Of a stretch of 64,000 nucleotides of DNA, positions 9,517-21,134 are shown piece by piece. Within the stretch, counting starts at the first letter, position 1. The number at the start of each line of letters is the position of its first letter. The DNA is taken from assembly GCA_903905735.1 (NCBI GenBank), contig CAIVHU010000072.1, forward strand, positions 1 to 64,000. The letters run 5' to 3'. Source of the stretch: an uncultured beta proteobacterium (GTDB lineage Bacteria; Pseudomonadota; Gammaproteobacteria; Burkholderiales; Burkholderiaceae_C). Both the position numbers and the translations under genes were made by a program. The notes below the pieces were generated by a model that searched no databases, had not been told where the DNA came from, and was given only the letters and a program-made list of their open reading frames with translations.

Positions 9517-9631
9517 ACGCCATCGGAAAGCCCGTTGAGTTAGGGAGAGGAGTGCGATTTCAGGGTAAACTCCAAGCTTGTTTCGCAAACTTAACAAACA
9601 TCAAGATTTTGGTTTGCGAGCGAGCTGAATA

Positions 9632-9716
9632 GCCGTCGTGGTGAAATTGGTAGACACGCTATCTTGAGGTGGTAGTGGCGAAAGCTTTGCGAGTTCGAGT
9701 CTCGCCGACGGCACCA
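9632..9716 (+). tRNA. tRNA-Leu (GAG)
   Basis: An 85-base class II tRNA. The acceptor stem GCCGTCG pairs with CGACGGC, the discriminator is A, and CCA is encoded. The anticodon stem CTATC/GGTAG encloses TTGAGGT, giving anticodon GAG, which reads CUC and CUU. A long variable arm follows and the T loop TTCGAGT is standard. It lies between secG and nuoA, 55 bases before the nuoA start. Confidence 0.96.
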
Positions 9717-9725
9717 GATCAACAA

Positions 9726-9751
9726 CTTTGGCACATGCAGGTGTGCCAAAG
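9726..9751 (+). other. Perfect stem-loop between tRNA-Leu and nuoA
   Basis: CTTTGGCACA (9726-9735) and TGTGCCAAAG (9742-9751) form a 10-bp perfect stem with a 6-base loop. It begins 10 bases after the tRNA and ends 20 bases before nuoA. There is no T-run, so a terminator is unlikely; an RNA-processing or mRNA 5'-end protection role fits the position. Confidence 0.75.
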
Positions 9752-9771
9752 ATACAGGTAGACAAATCCTT

Positions 9772-10134
9772 ATGATGAACCTCGGTCAGTACCTGCCGGT
9801 ACTTTTGTTTATCCTGGTTGGCATATCAATTGGCGTACTTCCACAAGTGATTGGTTACGTCCTTGGACCCAACCGCCCGGATGCTGCAAAAAACTCTCCC
9901 TATGAATGTGGCTTTGAGGCCTTCGGCGATGCCCGGATGACGTTTGATGTACGTTATTACCTGATCGCCATCCTTTTCATCCTGTTCGATCTGGAAACTG
10001 CTCTCCTGTTTCCGTGGGCGGTCACGCTCAGGGAGTTGGGCTTGTATGGCTTCATGGTCGGATTGGAAATTGTGACCATTCTGACGATTGGCTTTGTGTA
10101 CATGTGGCTTAAAGGCGCTCTGGATTGGGAGTAA
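9772..10134 (+). CDS. nuoA: NADH-quinone oxidoreductase subunit A
   Basis: A 120-residue membrane subunit with three transmembrane helices, of normal length. The conserved loop [23 protein letters not shown] lies between helices 1 and 2, with the loop cysteine near the quinone site. It is the first gene of a 14-gene complex I operon with tight spacing throughout. It starts 55 bases after tRNA-Leu, so tRNA and operon may share transcripts. Confidence 0.96.
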   Translation: MMNLGQYLPVLLFILVGISIGVLPQVIGYVLGPNRPDAAKNSPYECGFEAFGDARMTFDVRYYLIAILFILFDLETALLFPWAVTLRELGLYGFMVGLEIVTILTIGFVYMWLKGALDWE

Positions 10135-10138
10135 GTCA

Positions 10139-10618
10139 ATGATTGAAGGTGTTCTCAAAGAAGGCTTCGTCACCACCACGTATGACAGCGTGATGAACTG
10201 GGCCAAAACCGGTTCAGTGTGGCCAATGACTTTCGGGTTGGCTTGCTGCGCGGTCGAAATGATGCATGCTGCGGCAGCACGGTATGACATCAGTCGTTTT
10301 GGAGCCGAGGTGTTTCGCCCCAGCCCGCGCCAATCAGATTTGATCATCGTGGCTGGCACGCTGACCAACAAGATGGCACCCGCTTTCCGCAAGGTGTATG
10401 ACCAGATGGCTGAGCCGCGCTGGGTGATCAGCATGGGTTCGTGTGCCAACGGCGGTGGTTATTACCACTACAGTTATTCCGTGGTGCGCGGTTGCGACCG
10501 CATTGTGCCTGTCGATATTTATGTGCCTGGCTGCCCGCCGACGGCTGAAGCGCTGGTGTACGGCATCATCCAGTTGCAAAGCAAAATTCGTCGCACGCAA
10601 ACGATCGCTCGCACGTAA
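10139..10618 (+). CDS. nuoB: NADH-quinone oxidoreductase subunit B
   Basis: A 159-residue peripheral-arm subunit that holds iron-sulfur cluster N2, the immediate electron donor to quinone. The ligands are visible: the CC pair in [11 protein letters not shown], then GSCANGG, and the last Cys in VPGCPP. The start at 10139 is four bases after the nuoA stop; the longer open frame upstream lies inside nuoA in another frame. Confidence 0.97.
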   Translation: MIEGVLKEGFVTTTYDSVMNWAKTGSVWPMTFGLACCAVEMMHAAAARYDISRFGAEVFRPSPRQSDLIIVAGTLTNKMAPAFRKVYDQMAEPRWVISMGSCANGGGYYHYSYSVVRGCDRIVPVDIYVPGCPPTAEALVYGIIQLQSKIRRTQTIART

Positions 10619-10628
10619 AAGGAACGTC

Positions 10629-11246
10629 ATGACGTTATACGCGGTAAATATCCAGACTCTCAAAACGCAGGTTGACGCAACCCTGGGGTCTCTGATTCAG
10701 TGCAGTTCGATCAAGTGGGGTGAGTTGACCATCGAGGTCAAGGCGGCTAATTACATTCAGGCGGTCAGCCTGTTGAGAGACCACGCGGATTGCCGGTTTG
10801 AGCAACTGATTGACTTATGCGCTGTCGATTACTCAACCTACAAAGACGAGCCACAGATGGGCTTGCGTTTTTGTGTCGTGCTGCATTTGTTGTCGGTGAG
10901 CCTGAATCAGCGGATTCGTCTGAAGGTTTTTGCAACCGATGACGTGGCACCGGTCCTGCCCTCAGTGTGCGGCATCTGGAGCGGTGCCAACTGGTTCGAG
11001 CGTGAGGCGTTTGACCTGTATGGCGTTGTGTTTGAAGGGCATGACGATTTACGTCGGATTCTCACTGACTACGGGTTCATCGGCCATCCATTTCGCAAGG
11101 ATTTCCCCTTGTCCGGCCACGTTGAAATGCGCTATGACGCAGAGCAAAAACGTGTGGTTTACCAGCCTGTCACGATTGAGCCGCGTGAAATCACGCCGCG
11201 GATCATCCGCGAAGAGAACTATGGAGGCCTGCCGCAGGCGCAGTAA
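10629..11246 (+). CDS. nuoC: NADH-quinone oxidoreductase subunit C
   Basis: A 205-residue subunit of the hydrophilic arm (30-kDa subunit family). The signature is the stretch from [14 protein letters not shown] (here [12 protein letters not shown]) to RRILTDYGF and HPFRKDFPL. It is separate from nuoD, not fused as in E. coli. The ATG at 10629 has AAAGGAA upstream. Confidence 0.95.
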   Translation: MTLYAVNIQTLKTQVDATLGSLIQCSSIKWGELTIEVKAANYIQAVSLLRDHADCRFEQLIDLCAVDYSTYKDEPQMGLRFCVVLHLLSVSLNQRIRLKVFATDDVAPVLPSVCGIWSGANWFEREAFDLYGVVFEGHDDLRRILTDYGFIGHPFRKDFPLSGHVEMRYDAEQKRVVYQPVTIEPREITPRIIREENYGGLPQAQ

Positions 11247-11249
11247 GTT

Positions 11250-12503
11250 ATGGCGGAAATCAAAAATTACACCTTGAATTTTGGTCCCCAGCACCCGGCG
11301 GCGCACGGTGTGTTGCGCCTGGTACTGGAACTTGATGGTGAAGTGATCCAGCGGGCTGACCCGCACATCGGCCTGTTGCATCGCGCCACCGAAAAGTTGG
11401 CCGAAAGCAAGACCTACCTGCAGACCTTGCCTTACATGGACCGCCTGGATTACATGTCCATGATGTGTAACGAGCAGGCTTATTGCCTGGTCATAGAGAA
11501 GATGCTTGGCCTGGAAGTGCCGTTGCGTGCGCAATACATCCGGGTAATGTTTGCCGAAATTACCCGGCTGCTCAACCACCTGCTCTGGGTGGGCGCGCAC
11601 GCAATTGACTGTGGTGCCATGACGGTCATGCTGTATGCCTTCCGAGAGCGTGAAGATTTGCTCGATGCCTATGAGGCAGTGAGTGGCGCACGCATGCACG
11701 CGGCTTATTTCCGTCCGGGTGGTGTCTATCGCGATTTGCCCGACACCATGCCGCGCCACGCGCCCAACAAGATTCGCAGTGCTAAATCGACGCAGGAACT
11801 CAACCGCAACCGCGGCGGTAGCCTGCTGGATTTCATTGATGACTTTACCCAGCGCTTTCCGACCTACCTGAACGAATACCACACGCTTCTGACCGAAAAC
11901 CGGATATGGAAGCAGCGTACCGTGGGCATTGGGGTGGTGACACCCGAGCGTGCGCTGAATCTCGGATTTACCGGGCCTATGTTGCGGGGTTCTGGCATTG
12001 CCTGGGACCTGCGAAAGCAGCAGCCCTATGAGGTGTATGACCAGCTCGACTTCGATATCCCGGTGGGTAAAACGGGTGATACCTATGACCGCTACCTGGT
12101 GCGCATGGAAGAAATGAAGCAGTCCAACCGCATCATCAAGCAGTGTGTGGACTGGTTGCGCGTCAATCCCGGGCCGGTCATCACCGACAACCACAAAATT
12201 GCGCCGCCAGATCGCGAATCCATGAAAACCAACATGGAGGACCTGATTCACCACTTCAAGCTGTTTACCGAAGGATTTGCCGTGCCAGAGGGCGAGGCAT
12301 ACAGTGCCATTGAGCACCCGAAAGGCGAATTCGGCATCTACATGATCAGTGATGGGGCCAACAAGCCTTACCGTATGAAAATACGCCCGCCCGCATTTGT
12401 GCACCTGGCGGCCCTGAATGAGATGGGTAAAGGTCACATGATTGCTGATGCGGTCGCGATCATCGGAACAATGGACATTGTGTTTGGGGAAGTTGACCGA
12501 TGA
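11250..12503 (+). CDS. nuoD: NADH-quinone oxidoreductase subunit D
   Basis: A 417-residue 49-kDa-type subunit, related to the large subunit of NiFe hydrogenases, that forms the quinone pocket with NuoB. The opening [15 protein letters not shown] and the [11 protein letters not shown] and MDRLDYMSM motifs are diagnostic. The C-terminus ends IVFGEVDR as usual. Its stop codon overlaps the nuoE start. Confidence 0.97.
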   Translation: MAEIKNYTLNFGPQHPAAHGVLRLVLELDGEVIQRADPHIGLLHRATEKLAESKTYLQTLPYMDRLDYMSMMCNEQAYCLVIEKMLGLEVPLRAQYIRVMFAEITRLLNHLLWVGAHAIDCGAMTVMLYAFREREDLLDAYEAVSGARMHAAYFRPGGVYRDLPDTMPRHAPNKIRSAKSTQELNRNRGGSLLDFIDDFTQRFPTYLNEYHTLLTENRIWKQRTVGIGVVTPERALNLGFTGPMLRGSGIAWDLRKQQPYEVYDQLDFDIPVGKTGDTYDRYLVRMEEMKQSNRIIKQCVDWLRVNPGPVITDNHKIAPPDRESMKTNMEDLIHHFKLFTEGFAVPEGEAYSAIEHPKGEFGIYMISDGANKPYRMKIRPPAFVHLAALNEMGKGHMIADAVAIIGTMDIVFGEVDR

Positions 12504-12991
12504 TTTCTGAAAAATCACTCGCGGCCTTTGCAAAAGAGGTTGCCAAATATCCGGCTGAGCAACGGCAGTCTGCCGTTATGGCTTGCCTGCAAATCTTGCA
12601 ACAAGAATTGGGTTTCGTCAGCCCCGATAGCGAACGCCTGGTCGCGGACTACCTCGGCATGGCACCGATGGCGGTGCATGAGGTAACCAGCTTCTACAAC
12701 ATGTACAACCAGAAATCGGTGGGTAAGTACAAGTTGAATGTCTGCACCAATCTGCCTTGCCAGTTGCGCCAGGGTGCTCAGGCCATGGCGCATTTGAAGA
12801 CCAAACTGTGCGTTGATGCCAACCAGACCACGCCGGATGGCATGTTCACGCTACAGGAATGTGAGTGTTTGGGTGCATGCGCCGATGCTCCGGTGATGCT
12901 GGTTAACGACACCGCCATGTGCAGTTTCATGACTAATGACAAACTCGATCAGCTGGTGGACGGTTTGCGTTCGATGGAGGTGAAGTCATGA
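12500..12991 (+). CDS. nuoE: NADH-quinone oxidoreductase subunit E
   Basis: A 163-residue subunit with a C-terminal thioredoxin-like fold binding the [2Fe-2S] cluster N1a. The four ligands are in CTNLPC and CECLGAC. It belongs to the NADH-dehydrogenase module with NuoF and NuoG. It overlaps nuoD and nuoF by 4 bases each, so translation is coupled. Confidence 0.96.
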   Translation: MISEKSLAAFAKEVAKYPAEQRQSAVMACLQILQQELGFVSPDSERLVADYLGMAPMAVHEVTSFYNMYNQKSVGKYKLNVCTNLPCQLRQGAQAMAHLKTKLCVDANQTTPDGMFTLQECECLGACADAPVMLVNDTAMCSFMTNDKLDQLVDGLRSMEVKS

Positions 12992-14340
12992 GCGCCGACA
13001 GCTTTCTGGCGCAGTTCCAATCAACAGGTGAGCAAACCTGTTTCCATCATCGGCATATCAAGCCGCAAATCTTGGCTGACCTCAACGGCTCCAACTGGCG
13101 CTTGAAAGACTACGAGGCGCGTGGTGGTTACCAGGCGGTGCGTAAGGTGTTGGGCCTGGATGGTGGTGCTGGCTTGACGCAAGACCAGGTAATTGCCATG
13201 GTCAAGGAATCCGGCTTGCGCGGGCGCGGTGGCGCTGGTTTTCCGACCGGGTTGAAGTGGAGCTTCATGCCGCGCCAGTTTCCGGGGCAAAAGTACCTTG
13301 TTTGCAACTCCGACGAGGGTGAACCGGGCACCTGCAAAGACCGCGACATCATGGAGTTCAACCCGCATATCGTGATTGAAGGCATGATCATTGCTGCCTA
13401 TGCGATGGGTATTTCGGTGGGTTACAACTACATCCATGGTGAAATTTTCCACACCTACCGACGTTTCGAAGAGGCGCTGGAAGAAGCCAGAGCAGCGGGT
13501 TTGCTGGGCAATAACATTCTGGGGAGTGCCTTCAGTTTTCAGCTGCATGCAGCGCATGGTTTTGGGGCCTACATTTGTGGGGAAGAGACCGGCCTGCTGG
13601 AATCGCTGGAGGGCAAAAAGGGCCAACCGCGCTTCAAGCCACCGTTTCCCGCCAGTTTTGGTTTGTACGGTAAACCCACCACCATCAACAACACCGAGAC
13701 GTTCGGGGCGGTTCCGTGGATTATTCGCCACGGTGGCCAGGCCTACCTGGAGTCTGGCAAGCCCAACAACGGCGGCACCAAGATTTATTCGGTGAGTGGT
13801 GACGTGGAATTACCCGGCAACTATGAAGTACCGATGGGAACGCCCTTTGCCACCTTGCTGGAGCTGGCTGGAGGCGTACGTTCCGGTCGTCAGCTCAAGG
13901 CCGTAATACCCGGTGGATCGTCGTCACCCGTGTTGCCTGCCAGCCTCATGATGGACTGCACCATGGACTACGATTCGATCGCCAAGGCGGGTTCGATGCT
14001 GGGTTCGGGTGCTGTCATCGTGATGGACGACTCGCGTTGCATGGTCAAGAGTTTGCAGCGGCTGAGTTACTTTTACATGCATGAGTCCTGTGGACAATGC
14101 ACACCCTGTCGCGAGGGTACTGGCTGGATGTCACGCGTGGTTGACCGCATTGAAAATGGATTGGGCCGTGAAGCCGATCTGGCCCTGCTGAATTCTTTGG
14201 CAGACGACATTCAGGGTCGCACGATTTGTGCGCTCGGTGATGCTGCAGCGATGCCCGTGCGTGCCATGCTCAAGCATTTCATGCCTGAGTTTGAGTACCA
14301 CATCGCGCACAAAACCTGCATGGTTCCCGCCTACGTTTGA
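12988..14340 (+). CDS. nuoF: NADH-quinone oxidoreductase subunit F
   Basis: A 450-residue subunit that oxidises NADH through FMN and passes electrons to a [4Fe-4S] cluster. The nucleotide-binding [13 protein letters not shown] loop lies near residues 75-88, and [12 protein letters not shown] with a further Cys near the C-terminus binds cluster N3. Length and motifs are normal. It overlaps nuoE by 4 bases. Confidence 0.97.
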   Translation: MSADSFLAQFQSTGEQTCFHHRHIKPQILADLNGSNWRLKDYEARGGYQAVRKVLGLDGGAGLTQDQVIAMVKESGLRGRGGAGFPTGLKWSFMPRQFPGQKYLVCNSDEGEPGTCKDRDIMEFNPHIVIEGMIIAAYAMGISVGYNYIHGEIFHTYRRFEEALEEARAAGLLGNNILGSAFSFQLHAAHGFGAYICGEETGLLESLEGKKGQPRFKPPFPASFGLYGKPTTINNTETFGAVPWIIRHGGQAYLESGKPNNGGTKIYSVSGDVELPGNYEVPMGTPFATLLELAGGVRSGRQLKAVIPGGSSSPVLPASLMMDCTMDYDSIAKAGSMLGSGAVIVMDDSRCMVKSLQRLSYFYMHESCGQCTPCREGTGWMSRVVDRIENGLGREADLALLNSLADDIQGRTICALGDAAAMPVRAMLKHFMPEFEYHIAHKTCMVPAYV

Positions 14341-14351
14341 GTGAGCAACAG

Positions 14352-16490
14352 ATGATTGAAATTGAACTCGACGGTCAAAAAGTAGCTATTGAGCAGGGCA
14401 GCACAGTCATGCATGCCGCCGAGAAGGCGGGTACTTACATTCCGCATTTTTGTTATCACAAAAAACTCAGCATCGCGGCGAATTGCCGCATGTGTTTGGT
14501 GGAAATCGAGAAGATGCCCAAACCCATGCCAGCTTGCGCGACCTCCGTGACGCAGGGTATGGTGATTCATACCAAGTCTGACAAGGCGATCAAGGCGCAG
14601 CAGTCGGTGATGGAATTTTTGCTGATCAATCACCCGCTGGATTGCCCTATTTGCGACCAGGGCGGAGAGTGTCAGTTGCAAGATCTGGCCGTGGGTTATG
14701 GCGGTTCGACCTCTCGTTATGAAGAGGAAAAGCGGGTTGTCCATGTCAAGGATGTCGGCCCATTGATCTCCATGCAGGAAATGTCCCGGTGCATCCATTG
14801 CACGCGTTGTGTACGTTTCGGGCAGGAGATTGCCGGTGTCATGGAGTTGGGCATGTCGCACCGCGGTGAACATGCGGAGATCGAAACCTTTCTTGGGCAG
14901 ACGATTGATTCGGAGTTGTCGGGCAACATGATCGACATTTGCCCCGTCGGTGCCTTGACCAGCAAACCGTTTCGCTACAAAGCGCGCACTTGGGAGTTGT
15001 CACGGCGCAAGTCCGTCAGTCCACATGACTCAACTGGCACCAACCTGATTGTGCAGGTCAAGAACAACCAGGTCATGCGTGTTGTCCCTCTGGAAAATGA
15101 GGCGATCAATGAGTGCTGGATCGCCGATCGTGACCGTTTTTCATACGAAGCGCTGAACAGCCCAGACCGCCTGACAACCCCGATGATCAAGCAAGGGGGT
15201 GTGTGGAAAAACGTTGACTGGAAAACGGCCCTGGAATACGTCGCCAACGGACTGACAAGTATCAAGCAGGGTCATGGCGCCTCAGCGATTGGTGCCTTGG
15301 TCAGCCCGCATAGCACCTTGGAGGAGCTGTATCTGGCCGGTGCCGTTGTGCGTGGTCTGGGCAGCGACAACATTGATTACCGGCTTCGCCATGCCGAGTT
15401 CGAGACTGCACCAAGTGGCGCGCGTCATTTGGGTATGCCCATTGCCGACATGTCCAACATGGAAAGTGTCCTGGTTGTCGGTTCCAATCTGCGCAAGGAT
15501 CATCCGCTGTTTGCCCAACGTGTGCGTCAAGCTATCAAACTGGGTTGTACGGTCAATGTGGTGAACGCCAGCGCTGTGGATTGGGGCATGCCGGTGACCA
15601 ATACCTGCATCGTTCCCGCATCTGCTTGGGTGCAAGCGCTAGCTGATATTGCTGCTGCAGTGGCGCTGGAAAAGAAAATCGCTGCACCACAGAACGGACA
15701 GGCGACCGGCGCTGCCCAAGCCATCGCGAACGCGCTGTTGATTGGAGAACGCAAGGCAGTTTGGCTGGGCAATGCGGCTGCGCATCACCCGCAGGCCAGT
15801 CAATTGTTGGCTTTGGCTAACTGGATTGGCGAGCACACGGGTGCCACGGTCGGCTATTTGACCCAAGCGGCGAACACCGTCGGAGCACAAGTGGCCAGAG
15901 CGATGCCCCAGTCACAAGGGCTCAATGCGGGTCAGATGCTGGCCGGGGCGCTGAAAGCGGCTATTTTGCTCAACTCCGAACCGCAATACGACAGTGCAGG
16001 TGGCGCAGCCGCAGTCACAGCGCTTGCACAAGCCGAAATGGTGGTCACGTTGAGCCCGTTCAAGGCCAATCTGGACTGCAGTGATGTTCTGTTGCCTGTT
16101 TCGCCATTCACTGAAACCTCAGGAACCTTTGTCAATGCCGAAGGTCGGGTGCAAAGTTTCCATGCCGTGGTCAAGCCTTTGGGTGAGACACGTCCTGCAT
16201 GGAAGGTGTTCCGGGCGTTGGCCAATATTCTGAATTTGCCGGGTTTTGATTTCAACACCTCGCAAGAAGTCTTGACGCAGGCGCTACCCAATGAGGGCGG
16301 AGTTGTGCCATCACACGTCCCAGCATCTGCTTTGAGCAATGCCAACGGAGTTGCGCCTGCATCCCAGATGCCTTCAGCAGAACCTTGTGTGGCAAGCATT
16401 TATCAACTGGATGGCCTCGTGCGTCGAGCACCTTCATTGCAACGGACCGCAGATGGCAAAGCTGCCCGAACCTCGGAGGTGGCGGCATGA
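14352..16490 (+). CDS. nuoG: NADH-quinone oxidoreductase subunit G
   Basis: A 712-residue molybdopterin-oxidoreductase-like subunit. The N-terminal 2Fe-2S ferredoxin domain (CYHKKL, CRMCLVE, then C) is followed by the HxxxCxxC-type cluster ([15 protein letters not shown]) and two more cysteine sets near 145-195 (CIHCTRC, CPVGAL). The catalytic Mo domain is structural only. The ATG at 14352 gives the usual [11 protein letters not shown] start; a TTG at 14337 overlapping the nuoF stop is a possible alternative. The region after residue about 640 is long and variable. Confidence 0.95.
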   Translation: MIEIELDGQKVAIEQGSTVMHAAEKAGTYIPHFCYHKKLSIAANCRMCLVEIEKMPKPMPACATSVTQGMVIHTKSDKAIKAQQSVMEFLLINHPLDCPICDQGGECQLQDLAVGYGGSTSRYEEEKRVVHVKDVGPLISMQEMSRCIHCTRCVRFGQEIAGVMELGMSHRGEHAEIETFLGQTIDSELSGNMIDICPVGALTSKPFRYKARTWELSRRKSVSPHDSTGTNLIVQVKNNQVMRVVPLENEAINECWIADRDRFSYEALNSPDRLTTPMIKQGGVWKNVDWKTALEYVANGLTSIKQGHGASAIGALVSPHSTLEELYLAGAVVRGLGSDNIDYRLRHAEFETAPSGARHLGMPIADMSNMESVLVVGSNLRKDHPLFAQRVRQAIKLGCTVNVVNASAVDWGMPVTNTCIVPASAWVQALADIAAAVALEKKIAAPQNGQATGAAQAIANALLIGERKAVWLGNAAAHHPQASQLLALANWIGEHTGATVGYLTQAANTVGAQVARAMPQSQGLNAGQMLAGALKAAILLNSEPQYDSAGGAAAVTALAQAEMVVTLSPFKANLDCSDVLLPVSPFTETSGTFVNAEGRVQSFHAVVKPLGETRPAWKVFRALANILNLPGFDFNTSQEVLTQALPNEGGVVPSHVPASALSNANGVAPASQMPSAEPCVASIYQLDGLVRRAPSLQRTADGKAARTSEVAA

Positions 16491-17563
16491 TCGACATGAT
16501 TTTTTCAGCTGGCCTTGGGCTTGTGGCTGCTGATTGGTGGACGAACATGGCCTGGCCTTTGATCTGGGCCCTGATCAAGGTTCTGCCTGTGTTGATGATT
16601 GTGCTGGGTGCAGTGACTTACGCGACGCTGTGGGAACGTAAGCTGCTTGGCTGGGTGCAGATTCGCCTGGGGCCAAACCGTGTCGGGCCGTGGGGCCTGT
16701 TGCAGCCTATCGCCGATGCTTTGAAGCTGATGTCCAAGGAAATTGTCAGGCCAGACGAATCTGACAAGTTTCTTTTTTATCTGGGGCCGGTGCTCACCGT
16801 GGCACCAGCATTGGCAGCGTGGGCTGTGATTCCATTTGGCCCCGAAATTGCCGTGGCCAACCTGAATGCCGGCCTGCTGTTTTTGATGGCTATCGCTTCG
16901 ATGGAAGTGTATGGCGTGATCATTTCGGGATGGTCTTCCAACTCCAAGTACGCGTTCCTGGGGGCATTGCGAGCCTCAGCGCAGATGGTGAGTTATGAAA
17001 TTGCCATGGGTTTCTGCTTCCTGATTGTGCTGATGGTGTCCAACAGTTTGAACATGACCGACATCGTGATGGGGCAGGCCAAGGGACGGTTTGTCGAGAT
17101 GGGACTGGGTTTCCTGTCGTGGAACTGGTTGCCCTTGCTGCCGATCGTGGTGGTTTACTTTGTGTCGGGGCTGGCTGAAACCAATCGCACACCGTTTGAC
17201 GTGATCGAAGGTGAGTCCGAAATTGTGGCTGGCCACATGGTGGAGTATTCAGGCATGTCCTGGGCGATGTTCCAGATGGCAGAGTACGCGAATATCTGGC
17301 TGATCTCGATTCTGTCTGTGACGATGTTTTTCGGCGGCTGGATGTCGCCGATTGATGCGTTGAACTGGATTCCTGGATGGATCTGGCTGGGGCTCAAGAC
17401 GTTTGCAGTGATGACCGTGTTCATTTGGGTGCGTGTCACTTTTCCTCGATTCCGTTATGACCAGATCATGCGTTTGGGCTGGAAGATTTTCATTCCCGTG
17501 ACGTTGGTGTGGCTGGTGGTGATTGGTGTCTGGATGCAGACACCATGGAACATTTGGAAGTAA
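16487..17563 (+). CDS. nuoH: NADH-quinone oxidoreductase subunit H
   Basis: A 358-residue membrane subunit with eight predicted helices that joins the peripheral arm to the proton-pumping arm and lines the quinone tunnel. Diagnostic stretches are [19 protein letters not shown] and [20 protein letters not shown]. The start at 16487 overlaps the nuoG stop (ATGA) and follows GGAGG. Confidence 0.97.
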   Translation: MIDMIFSAGLGLVAADWWTNMAWPLIWALIKVLPVLMIVLGAVTYATLWERKLLGWVQIRLGPNRVGPWGLLQPIADALKLMSKEIVRPDESDKFLFYLGPVLTVAPALAAWAVIPFGPEIAVANLNAGLLFLMAIASMEVYGVIISGWSSNSKYAFLGALRASAQMVSYEIAMGFCFLIVLMVSNSLNMTDIVMGQAKGRFVEMGLGFLSWNWLPLLPIVVVYFVSGLAETNRTPFDVIEGESEIVAGHMVEYSGMSWAMFQMAEYANIWLISILSVTMFFGGWMSPIDALNWIPGWIWLGLKTFAVMTVFIWVRVTFPRFRYDQIMRLGWKIFIPVTLVWLVVIGVWMQTPWNIWK

Positions 17564-17575
17564 TTCGAGTCGCTT

Positions 17576-18109
17576 ATGTCAAACCCTACTTTGAATACCA
17601 GCAAGAGTACTTCAGCGAGTGCTTTTTCCCTGTCTGACTTTTTCTCGAGCTTCTTGCTGTCCGAGCTTTTCAAGGGTATGCGACTCACAGGTAAATATGC
17701 TTTCAAGAGCAAGATTACGCTGGAATATCCTGAAGAAAAAACACCGTTGTCCCCGCGCTTTCGCGGCCTGCATGCCTTGCGTCGATACGAATCGGGTGAA
17801 GAACGCTGCATTGCCTGCAAACTGTGTGAGGCGGTGTGTCCTGCCATGGCCATCACCATCGAATCCGAACAGCGCGCTGACGGTTCGCGCCGGACCACAC
17901 GCTACGACATTGACCTGACCAAATGCATCTTTTGTGGTTTCTGCGAAGAAAGTTGCCCGGTAGATTCGATTGTGGAAACCAATATTCTTGAATACCACGG
18001 CGAAAAGCGCGGCGACCTGTATTTCACCAAAGACATGTTGCTGGCTGTGGGGGATCGGTATGAAGCAGACATCGCTGCCACCAAACTGGCCGATGCCAAA
18101 TATCGTTGA
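17576..18109 (+). CDS. nuoI: NADH-quinone oxidoreductase subunit I
   Basis: A 177-residue ferredoxin-type subunit with two [4Fe-4S] clusters (N6a and N6b): [12 protein letters not shown] and [12 protein letters not shown]. It passes electrons toward NuoB. A Ser/Thr-rich extension of about 15 residues precedes the conserved amphipathic start, making it a little longer than usual. An in-frame ATG at residue 35 exists but would remove conserved sequence, so the first ATG is kept. Confidence 0.95.
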   Translation: MSNPTLNTSKSTSASAFSLSDFFSSFLLSELFKGMRLTGKYAFKSKITLEYPEEKTPLSPRFRGLHALRRYESGEERCIACKLCEAVCPAMAITIESEQRADGSRRTTRYDIDLTKCIFCGFCEESCPVDSIVETNILEYHGEKRGDLYFTKDMLLAVGDRYEADIAATKLADAKYR

Positions 18110-18134
18110 CCCGTCGCAAGAAAGAATCCCAATC

Positions 18135-18794
18135 ATGAGTGTCACGACTGGTTTGTTTTACCTGTTTTCCGCCATTTTGCTGGCCTCTGCGTTTCGCGTC
18201 ATCACGACGCGCAACCCAGTGCATGCGGTTTTGTACCTTGTGCTCACATTTTTCCAGGCATCCATGATTTGGATGTTGCTGAGGGCAGAGTTTTTGTCAC
18301 TGACCCTGGTATTGGTGTATGTCGGCGCAGTGATGGTGCTATTCCTGTTTGTGGTGATGATGTTGGATGTGAATATTGAAGAAATGCGGCTTGGTTTCTG
18401 GAAACATTTCCCGTTGGCTGCTGTGCTCGGTGTCTTGATCATTGTGGAGATGTCGGCAGTGCTGTTGGGTGGTTTTCGGGTCAGCGACGAGCCAAAGGTC
18501 GTCACGGCCTTGGCCAACACCGGGTCGCAAATTTCCAACAGCAAAGAACTGGGCAAGTTGCTCTACACGCAATACCTTTATCCGCTCGAGGTGGCCACCG
18601 CGATTTTGTTGGTGGGCATGATCGCGGCCATTGCCTTGACGCTACGCCAGCGCAAGGATAGCAAGGCCATTGATGCTGGTGCGCAGGTCAAGGTCAGGGC
18701 CAAAGACCGGATGATCGTCGTGAAGCTTGCGGCTACTCAACCAGCGCTGCCCATTGAGGCTACTGAAACACCATCCGTGGGGAACCAAGCATGA
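18135..18794 (+). CDS. nuoJ: NADH-quinone oxidoreductase subunit J
   Basis: A 219-residue membrane subunit with five helices in the first about 165 residues; helix 3 carries the [20 protein letters not shown] stretch that moves during turnover. The C-terminal tail after the last helix is polar. The start at 18135 is chosen because upstream sequence in this frame lies within nuoI. Its stop overlaps the nuoK start. Confidence 0.95.
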   Translation: MSVTTGLFYLFSAILLASAFRVITTRNPVHAVLYLVLTFFQASMIWMLLRAEFLSLTLVLVYVGAVMVLFLFVVMMLDVNIEEMRLGFWKHFPLAAVLGVLIIVEMSAVLLGGFRVSDEPKVVTALANTGSQISNSKELGKLLYTQYLYPLEVATAILLVGMIAAIALTLRQRKDSKAIDAGAQVKVRAKDRMIVVKLAATQPALPIEATETPSVGNQA

Positions 18795-19099
18795 CCTTGA
18801 CTTTGGGCCATTTTTTGACTTTGGGTGCGATGCTGTTCGCCCTTTCGGTGATCGGCATATTTCTGAATCGAAAGAATCTGATCGTATTGCTGATGGCGAT
18901 TGAACTGATGTTGTTGGCTGTCAACACCAATTTCATTGCCTTCTCGCATTACCTTGGTGACCTGAACGGACAAATTTTCGTGTTTTTCATTCTGACAGTC
19001 GCTGCGGCTGAATCTGCCATTGGCCTGGCTATCCTGGTGGTGCTGTTCCGCAATAAATCAAATATCAACGTGGACGAACTTGATTCGTTGAAGGGGTAA
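18791..19099 (+). CDS. nuoK: NADH-quinone oxidoreductase subunit K
   Basis: A 102-residue, three-helix antiporter-like subunit. The membrane glutamates needed for proton transfer are in [10 protein letters not shown] and [11 protein letters not shown]. Length is standard. It overlaps nuoJ by 4 bases. Confidence 0.96.
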   Translation: MTLTLGHFLTLGAMLFALSVIGIFLNRKNLIVLLMAIELMLLAVNTNFIAFSHYLGDLNGQIFVFFILTVAAAESAIGLAILVVLFRNKSNINVDELDSLKG

Positions 19100-19105
19100 C
19101 TGGAA

Positions 19106-21121
19106 ATGAGTCAAAACCTCTCCGCCCCTGTCCTGGCTGCGGTTCCCTTGGCACCACTGTTTGGTGCTCTGGTGGCAGGCATCTTGGGAACCAAGTTCGG
19201 GGGTAACAGCATTGGGCGGCGTGCCTCGCAATCATTTGCCATTTTTGGTGTCCTGGTAGCGTTCATCCTGTCGGCCGTGACACTGAAAAGTGTTGCCTTC
19301 GGTGGCGCGCGTTTCAACGAGACCCTTTATACATGGATGGTGGTTGGCGGCATGAAGATGGAGATCGGCTTCCTGGTGGACGGCCTGACAGCCATGATGA
19401 TGTGCGTGGTGACATTTGTCTCGCTGATGGTGCATATCTACACCATCGGCTATATGGAAGAAGATGAAGGTTACAACCGGTTCTTTTCGTACATTTCTTT
19501 GTTTACCTTTTCCATGCTGATGCTTGTGATGAGCAACAACATGCTGCAACTCTTCTTTGGCTGGGAGGCCGTGGGTCTGGTCTCCTATCTGCTGATTGGC
19601 TTTTGGTACAACAAACCAACGGCCATTTTTGCGAACATGAAAGCTTTTATCGTGAACAGGGTCGGAGACTTCGGCTTTATTCTGGGTATCAGCCTGATTG
19701 CAGCCTATGCGGGAACCTTGAATTACGCGGAAGCCTTCGCCAAGGCCTCTGAATTGGCGGCACTGAATCTGCCCGGTACAGACTGGATGCTTGTCACCGT
19801 GATCTGCATCTGTCTGTTCATTGGTGCCATGGGCAAGTCGGCGCAGTTTCCATTGCATGTCTGGCTGCCCGATTCCATGGAGGGTCCGACACCGATCTCA
19901 GCGCTGATTCACGCAGCCACCATGGTCACTGCAGGTATCTTCATGGTCGCACGGATGTCGCCCTTGTTTGAACTGAGTGAAACAGCGCTCAATTTCGTCA
20001 TGCTCATCGGCGCGATCACGGCACTTTTCATGGGTTTTCTGGGCATCATTCAGAACGACATCAAACGGGTGATTGCCTACTCGACGTTGTCACAACTGGG
20101 GTACATGACCGTGGCCCTGGGTGCTTCGGCTTATTCCGTGGCAGTTTTTCATTTGATGACACACGCGTTTTTTAAGGCGCTACTGTTCCTGGCCGCCGGT
20201 TCTGTGATCATGGGGCTGCACCATAACCAAGACATTCGCTGGATGGGGGGCGTGCGCAAATACATGCCCATCACTTGGATCACCTTTTTGGTGGGCTCGC
20301 TGGCCCTGATCGGGACGCCGTTCTTTTCCGGTTTTTATTCCAAAGATGAAATCATCATGGCAGTTCACGCCAGCAACTTGCCAGCCTCCGGTTTTGCCTA
20401 CTTTGCGGTGATGGCCGGGGTGTTCGTGACGGCGTTTTATTCCTTTCGGCTGTATTTTCTGGTGTTCCATGGCGCAGAGCGCTATGACCAGAATCCTGAT
20501 GCCCACCATGGGCATGGCCACGATACGCACGCAGCGCACCACGATCCAAAAGAGTCGCCGTGGGTGGTCACCATCCCCTTGATGCTGTTGGCGATTCCAT
20601 CGCTGATCATTGGTTACCACACTATCGGGCCGATGTTGTTTGGTGATTTCTTTAAAGATTCGATTGTTGTCAACGCCGAGATTCATAAAGGCATGGAGGT
20701 TCTCGCCGAAGAGTTCCATGGTGCAGCAGCACTTGCCAGACACGGTTTCTCCGGGACACCTTTCTTGCTGGCTTTAGCGGGGGTGGTCTCTTCCTACTAC
20801 ATGTACATGGTCAACCCGGCTTTGCCCACAGCGATCAAGCGCAGTGTGATGCCCTTGTACAAGTTGCTTGACAACAAATACTACATGGATTGGTTCAATG
20901 AGAACGTCCTAGCTCGGGGTGCGCGCGGCTTGGGTGTGGTGCTCTGGAAGGTGGGTGATCAGACCTTGATTGACGGGGCGGCGGTCAACGGATCATGGCG
21001 TGTGGTTGGAATGATCTCCAGTGTGGTTAGAAAATTTCAGACCGGCTTTTTGTACGACTACGCACTCACGATGGTGCTGGGCATCTTCGTGCTGATGACG
21101 TATTTCGTCTGGCTCAAATAG
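19106..21121 (+). CDS. nuoL: NADH-quinone oxidoreductase subunit L
   Basis: A 671-residue antiporter-like proton-pump subunit with about 16 helices and the C-terminal lateral helix. Typical stretches are FFGWEAVGLVSYLLIGFWY (with the key glutamate), the lysine of GAMGKSAQFPLHVWLPD, and LIHAATMVTAGIFMVAR. A His-rich loop (about 470-485) between late helices is a local feature. Confidence 0.97.
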   Translation: MSQNLSAPVLAAVPLAPLFGALVAGILGTKFGGNSIGRRASQSFAIFGVLVAFILSAVTLKSVAFGGARFNETLYTWMVVGGMKMEIGFLVDGLTAMMMCVVTFVSLMVHIYTIGYMEEDEGYNRFFSYISLFTFSMLMLVMSNNMLQLFFGWEAVGLVSYLLIGFWYNKPTAIFANMKAFIVNRVGDFGFILGISLIAAYAGTLNYAEAFAKASELAALNLPGTDWMLVTVICICLFIGAMGKSAQFPLHVWLPDSMEGPTPISALIHAATMVTAGIFMVARMSPLFELSETALNFVMLIGAITALFMGFLGIIQNDIKRVIAYSTLSQLGYMTVALGASAYSVAVFHLMTHAFFKALLFLAAGSVIMGLHHNQDIRWMGGVRKYMPITWITFLVGSLALIGTPFFSGFYSKDEIIMAVHASNLPASGFAYFAVMAGVFVTAFYSFRLYFLVFHGAERYDQNPDAHHGHGHDTHAAHHDPKESPWVVTIPLMLLAIPSLIIGYHTIGPMLFGDFFKDSIVVNAEIHKGMEVLAEEFHGAAALARHGFSGTPFLLALAGVVSSYYMYMVNPALPTAIKRSVMPLYKLLDNKYYMDWFNENVLARGARGLGVVLWKVGDQTLIDGAAVNGSWRVVGMISSVVRKFQTGFLYDYALTMVLGIFVLMTYFVWLK

Positions 21122-21134
21122 GAGAAAACTAAAA

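Noticed and set aside
11049-12533. 494-codon minus-strand open frame opposite nuoD
   Set aside because: nuoD on the plus strand is certain; the antisense frame has no recognisable features.
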